Origin: Paenibacillus timonensis | GTDB taxonomy: Bacteria; Bacillota; Bacilli; Paenibacillales; Paenibacillaceae | Reading direction: 5' to 3' | Length of the DNA: 64,000 nt | Assembly: GCF_009725205.1 (NCBI RefSeq) | Contig: NZ_WNZY01000006.1 | Span: 124,001 to 188,000, forward strand | In this document: positions 61,329-64,000 of the stretch, piece after piece | Numbering within the stretch: the stretch's first letter is position 1 | Layout: the number at the start of each line of letters is the position of its first letter | Translations under genes and position numbers: made by a program | Notes under the pieces: model-generated | Told to the model about the DNA's origin: nothing | The model's database searches: none | What the model saw: the letters and a program-made list of their open reading frames with translations, nothing else

Positions 61329-62078
61329 ATGAGTTTGCAACGGTGGAAAAATCTTGGCTATCCGGACAAATGGATCTTATATGTAATCTTGTTCATCTTT
61401 ACAATGATCGGAATGAAATACGTCATAAGCACGCGGCTGCCCGAAGGCGGACGCCCGCCTTACCTGTTCCTGATTTGGAACGCCTTTTTGGCCTGGATTC
61501 CGCTGGGGCTGGCGGTGCTGCTCGATCTGATCAGCTTGTTAACCTCGCGGACGGCTAAGCTTGCTTTAAGCGTGCCGGCGGGGTTATTGTGGCTGTTTTT
61601 TTATCCGAATGCCGCCTATTTAATCACCGATATGCTGCACCCGTTTAACCGCTATCCGATTGCAGCGGGTACCCGGTTTTGGGAAGACATTTCGTTCTGG
61701 GACCATCTCTTTACCCTGCTGTTTACTGGATTACTGGGATTGGCGCTGGCTTCGGTATCTCTGGCATCCGTGCATCAGTTGGTACGAAAAGCGGCTGGCC
61801 GGTTGGTGGGCTGGGCGTTTGCCGTTACCGTACTATTGCTTAGCAGCTTCGGCATTTATCTGGGCCGCTTTATCCGCTGGAACAGTTGGGATTTGCTAAG
61901 GCATCCGGGATTTGTGCTTCGGGAAACGGCTGCTTATTTTACCGATGCCGCTAACGTGGAGCATGCGCTGGCGTTTTGTAAATGGATTTTTCTGATCACG
62001 TTATTCTGTTATGTGGTGCTTTACGGGTATGGGAGAGTACATCGCTTATCGGAGCGGACCCAAGGGGAGGGGACATGA
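61329..62078 (+). CDS. DUF1361 membrane protein
   Basis: 249 aa, ATG with GGGAGGA. Seven hydrophobic helices; LFFYPNAAYLITDMLHP and FGIYLGRFIRWNSWDLLRHP are the conserved DUF1361 blocks. Function unknown. The stop codon overlaps the next start by 4 bp. Confidence 0.88.
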   Translation: MSLQRWKNLGYPDKWILYVILFIFTMIGMKYVISTRLPEGGRPPYLFLIWNAFLAWIPLGLAVLLDLISLLTSRTAKLALSVPAGLLWLFFYPNAAYLITDMLHPFNRYPIAAGTRFWEDISFWDHLFTLLFTGLLGLALASVSLASVHQLVRKAAGRLVGWAFAVTVLLLSSFGIYLGRFIRWNSWDLLRHPGFVLRETAAYFTDAANVEHALAFCKWIFLITLFCYVVLYGYGRVHRLSERTQGEGT

Positions 62079-62632
62079 CGGACATGAAAGAGCAGCTGCT
62101 GCAGCGGTTTCCAGTGCTGGAGAGCGAGCGGTTGATCCTGCGGAAGCTTCTGCCGGAAGATACGGCGGCGTTACACCGCTGCATGTCCGATCCGGCGGTA
62201 CGCGCATTTACGGAGATCAATCCGGGTAAACTGCTGTTCCCGGGTCGCTTGTACCGCTATTTCGAAGACTCGTACCGATTTCTGCGGGACTTGCATTTTG
62301 CCGTGATCCGCAAAGGAGAAGGAGACTGGATCGGACTCTGTTCGCTGCAATATTGGGATGTAGAGGGGCATAAGGCTCGGCTCGGCTATCTGATCTCCCC
62401 GGCTCACTGGAACCAGGGGTATGCGACCGAAGCGGTGAAATGCGTAATGAATTTCGCTATCGACACGTTGGGGATTAGTTGCCTCGAAGCCCGCTGCAGT
62501 GCGGATAATCCGGCATCGGAATGCGTCCTGAAGAAATGCGGCCTGCGGGAGTCGGGTCACCTCGCTACGCCAGGAAGAAGGAGTGAGGGGACGCCGCTGA
62601 AGAGGTATCTCTTTGAAAGGAAGTTTCTTTGA
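62075..62632 (+). CDS. GNAT-family acetyltransferase
   Basis: 185 aa from ATG 62075, AGGGGAGGGG upstream, overlapping the DUF1361 stop by 4 bp. LESERLILRKLLPEDTAALH starts the RimJ-like fold; acetyl-CoA site in ISPAHWNQGYATEAVKCVMN. Likely cotranscribed with the membrane protein. Confidence 0.87.
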   Translation: MTDMKEQLLQRFPVLESERLILRKLLPEDTAALHRCMSDPAVRAFTEINPGKLLFPGRLYRYFEDSYRFLRDLHFAVIRKGEGDWIGLCSLQYWDVEGHKARLGYLISPAHWNQGYATEAVKCVMNFAIDTLGISCLEARCSADNPASECVLKKCGLRESGHLATPGRRSEGTPLKRYLFERKFL

Positions 62633-62689
62633 AACGGAAGTGATAGCTTTTGTTACACAAATGAAATATAGCTGTGATCAAACCCTAAT

Positions 62690-62780
62690 AGAAAGGGGGT
62701 ACACTTATTACATGACCCCCTTTTGAATATATATTTTCTCTTGGAACCCGGAGCGTGAGACGTCGGGTTCTCTTTTTTTT
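62690..62780. terminator. two terminator hairpins
   Basis: AAAGGGGGT / ACCCCCTTT (62692-62724) and GAACCCG / CGGGTTC followed by TCTTTTTTTT (62744-62780). They lie between the acetyltransferase and the convergent PHP gene. Confidence 0.85.
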
Positions 62781-62782
62781 GC

Positions 62783-63592
62783 TTATAGAGGAACGGTGAT
62801 TTTCTGTTTGTTCTTGAAATACACCCATTCGTGAAAGCCGATTTCCTTGAGGCGACGGGCGACTTGTTCCCATTCATCGCCAACCCGCAAAGGGGTGTGT
62901 GCGTCGGAACCGAAGGTCACGGAAACGCCAAAATGCAGCGCCCGCTCGAGGATCGAATCGTCCGGATACCAACCGCCGCTTAGCTTTGTTTTCCCGGAGG
63001 TATTAATCTCGATGGCGATTTGGTGCTCCGCAATCGTTCTCAACGTCTCGTCAATCGCCTGCGCGGCTGGAATGTCGGTAAATGCCGGGTAGTTGCCCTT
63101 CATCGCATCGATATGGCCCAGAATTTGAAACAACCCGCTGCGCGCCGACTGGCGGATCAGATCGTAATAGGTTTCCTTGCTGGCCACTTTCTCCTCGCGG
63201 CTAAGGCCCTTCCAACGATTCTTGTTGAAGATGCTTACCTCTCCGACGCTGTGCACCGACCCAATCACGTAATCAAAGGGATACTGGTTTAGCGTATTCC
63301 GGTATGCGCCCACGTGTTCCGGGAAGAAATCCGATTCGATTCCCAATAAAACGTCGATTCGGCCGGCATATTCTTGCCTGAGCTTCAACACTTCTTCAAC
63401 GTATCCGGCAAAAGCTTGTTTACCCATGGCGATCCGGGGAAAAGGCTGGTCTTCCTCATGGCCGAAGTAAGGCGTATGGTCACTGATGCCGATCACCGCT
63501 AGTCCGGCGGCGAGGCCGGCTTCGATATATTCGCGGATATTCCCGTCGGCATGGCCACAACGGAAGTGATGAGTATGAAGATCGAATTTCAT
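62783..63592 (-). CDS. PHP-family histidinol-phosphatase-like enzyme
   Basis: 269 aa from ATG 63592. PHP metal motifs: FDLHTHHFRCGHADG, SDHTPYFGHEEDQPF, GIESDFFPEH, VIGSVHSVG, LGHIDAMKG and TFGSDAHTP. Bacillus-type HisJ/HisK phosphatases share this pattern; some relatives hydrolyse other phosphoesters. GGAGCAG precedes the start on the minus strand. Confidence 0.9.
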   Translation of the reverse strand: MKFDLHTHHFRCGHADGNIREYIEAGLAAGLAVIGISDHTPYFGHEEDQPFPRIAMGKQAFAGYVEEVLKLRQEYAGRIDVLLGIESDFFPEHVGAYRNTLNQYPFDYVIGSVHSVGEVSIFNKNRWKGLSREEKVASKETYYDLIRQSARSGLFQILGHIDAMKGNYPAFTDIPAAQAIDETLRTIAEHQIAIEINTSGKTKLSGGWYPDDSILERALHFGVSVTFGSDAHTPLRVGDEWEQVARRLKEIGFHEWVYFKNKQKITVPL

Positions 63593-63647
63593 CGGGTGTC
63601 TGCTCCTTTCTGGTAGTGAGGACTTGTCGCCTACTTCTGCCCGTGGC

Positions 63648-64000
63648 TTATTCGGAGCTGATGAAATGCGTTTCCGGCATGCCTTTCAGGTCACCGAGAA
63701 ACTGCTGCATCGCCGAATTGATGTAACGGCTCGATTTGTATATGACACCAACCGGATGTGTCACTTCAAGCTCAGGAATCGGTACCACCTTTAGCGTACC
63801 CTGTTTTAGCTCCCGCAATATCGATTGACGCGAGATGATCGCGGCGCCCAGATTGATTTCCACCATCCGTTTGACTTCTTCGCTGCTGGAAAGCTCCATG
63901 ACGATGTGCGGCTCAATGTCGTGCTGTCGGAAGACCTCGTCGATAAAACGACGCCCGACCGTATCGGGCGATAACATGATGAGGGGAACGTCGCGCAGCG
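63648..64000 (-). CDS. LysR-family regulator, N-terminal part outside the window
   Basis: The frame stays open to the end of the window, so the start lies beyond base 64000. The visible 117 residues are the C-terminal half of a LysR effector domain: LSPDTVGRRFIDEVFRQHDI, LSSSEEVKRMVEINLGAAII and VPIPELEVTHPVGVIYK. CysB/CysL-like sensors have similar text; the target is unknown. Confidence 0.85.
   Translation of the reverse strand, partial: LRDVPLIMLSPDTVGRRFIDEVFRQHDIEPHIVMELSSSEEVKRMVEINLGAAIISRQSILRELKQGTLKVVPIPELEVTHPVGVIYKSSRYINSAMQQFLGDLKGMPETHFISSE

Overview
The window looks like chromosomal DNA of a Gram-positive, spore-former-type Bacillales, most likely Paenibacillus or a close relative. 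Supporting signs are AGGAGG-type ribosome sites throughout, an sdhCAB operon with a divergent LysR regulator, a YesM/YesN-type two-component system beside an LplB/LplC-type sugar ABC transporter and glycosidases, an SLH-like secreted protein, a TipAL/Mta-type MerR regulator and many DinB-family genes. No rRNA, tRNA or CRISPR array was seen.

Layout. (1) 1-3253: a KtrB/KtrA-type potassium uptake pair followed by an ArsB/NhaD-like ion transporter. (2) 3308-7847: a LysR regulator divergent from sdhC-sdhA-sdhB. (3) 7977-9125: a tyrosine recombinase gene with all catalytic residues but one in-frame amber codon. (4) 9257-23612: an integron-like array of about 16 small gene cassettes. Each intact cassette ends in a 145-215 bp folded recombination site with ...TAAC at the left, AACGTTA at the right and three internal hairpins. 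All cassette genes face the same way, are AT-rich and carry their own ribosome sites. They include a catalytically dead recombinase-like protein, a DUF6979-like protein, a type I holin-like toxin, a HEPN-like protein, an AbiTii-like protein, an alpha/beta hydrolase, DinB proteins, a broken phosphotransferase, DUF1801, a monooxygenase-fold protein and small membrane proteins. (5) 23.6-33.6 kb: a decaying margin with relic sites at about 25.7 and 29.3 kb and many small accessory genes (SRPBCC, immunity-like, phosphotransferase, VOC, HIT, Nudix, GNAT), several of them broken. Two regulator gene pairs (MerR with a 3-hydroxyisobutyrate dehydrogenase-like gene, PadR with an SGNH esterase) sit inside it. 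(6) 33.9-43.5 kb: a FusB-like protein, a secreted protein, and a carbohydrate-sensing and uptake locus (kinase, response regulator, two permeases, lipoprotein binding protein, GH43 enzyme). (7) 43.5-64 kb: small-molecule and detoxification genes, a clan GH-D secreted glycosidase, a permease, selD-mnmH (tRNA selenation), a YcdB/SLH protein, a MerR regulator, a LOG-family enzyme, NagZ, an alkyltransferase-like protein, DUF1361, GNAT, a PHP phosphatase and a partial LysR gene.

The main discovery is the cassette array. Cassette starts and ends are complementary to each other over about 15-20 nt, cassette by cassette. The site stems show compensatory changes between copies. The array begins abruptly downstream of the recombinase gene at an attI-like point (9256/9257). 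This is the logic of an integron (integrase, attI, attC-bounded cassettes), but in a Gram-positive chromosome, with a recombinase that lacks the extra IntI-specific segment and has an added N-terminal domain, and with longer, three-hairpin sites. The amber codon, the scarred sites and the broken cassette genes suggest that this copy is now partly or wholly immobile.
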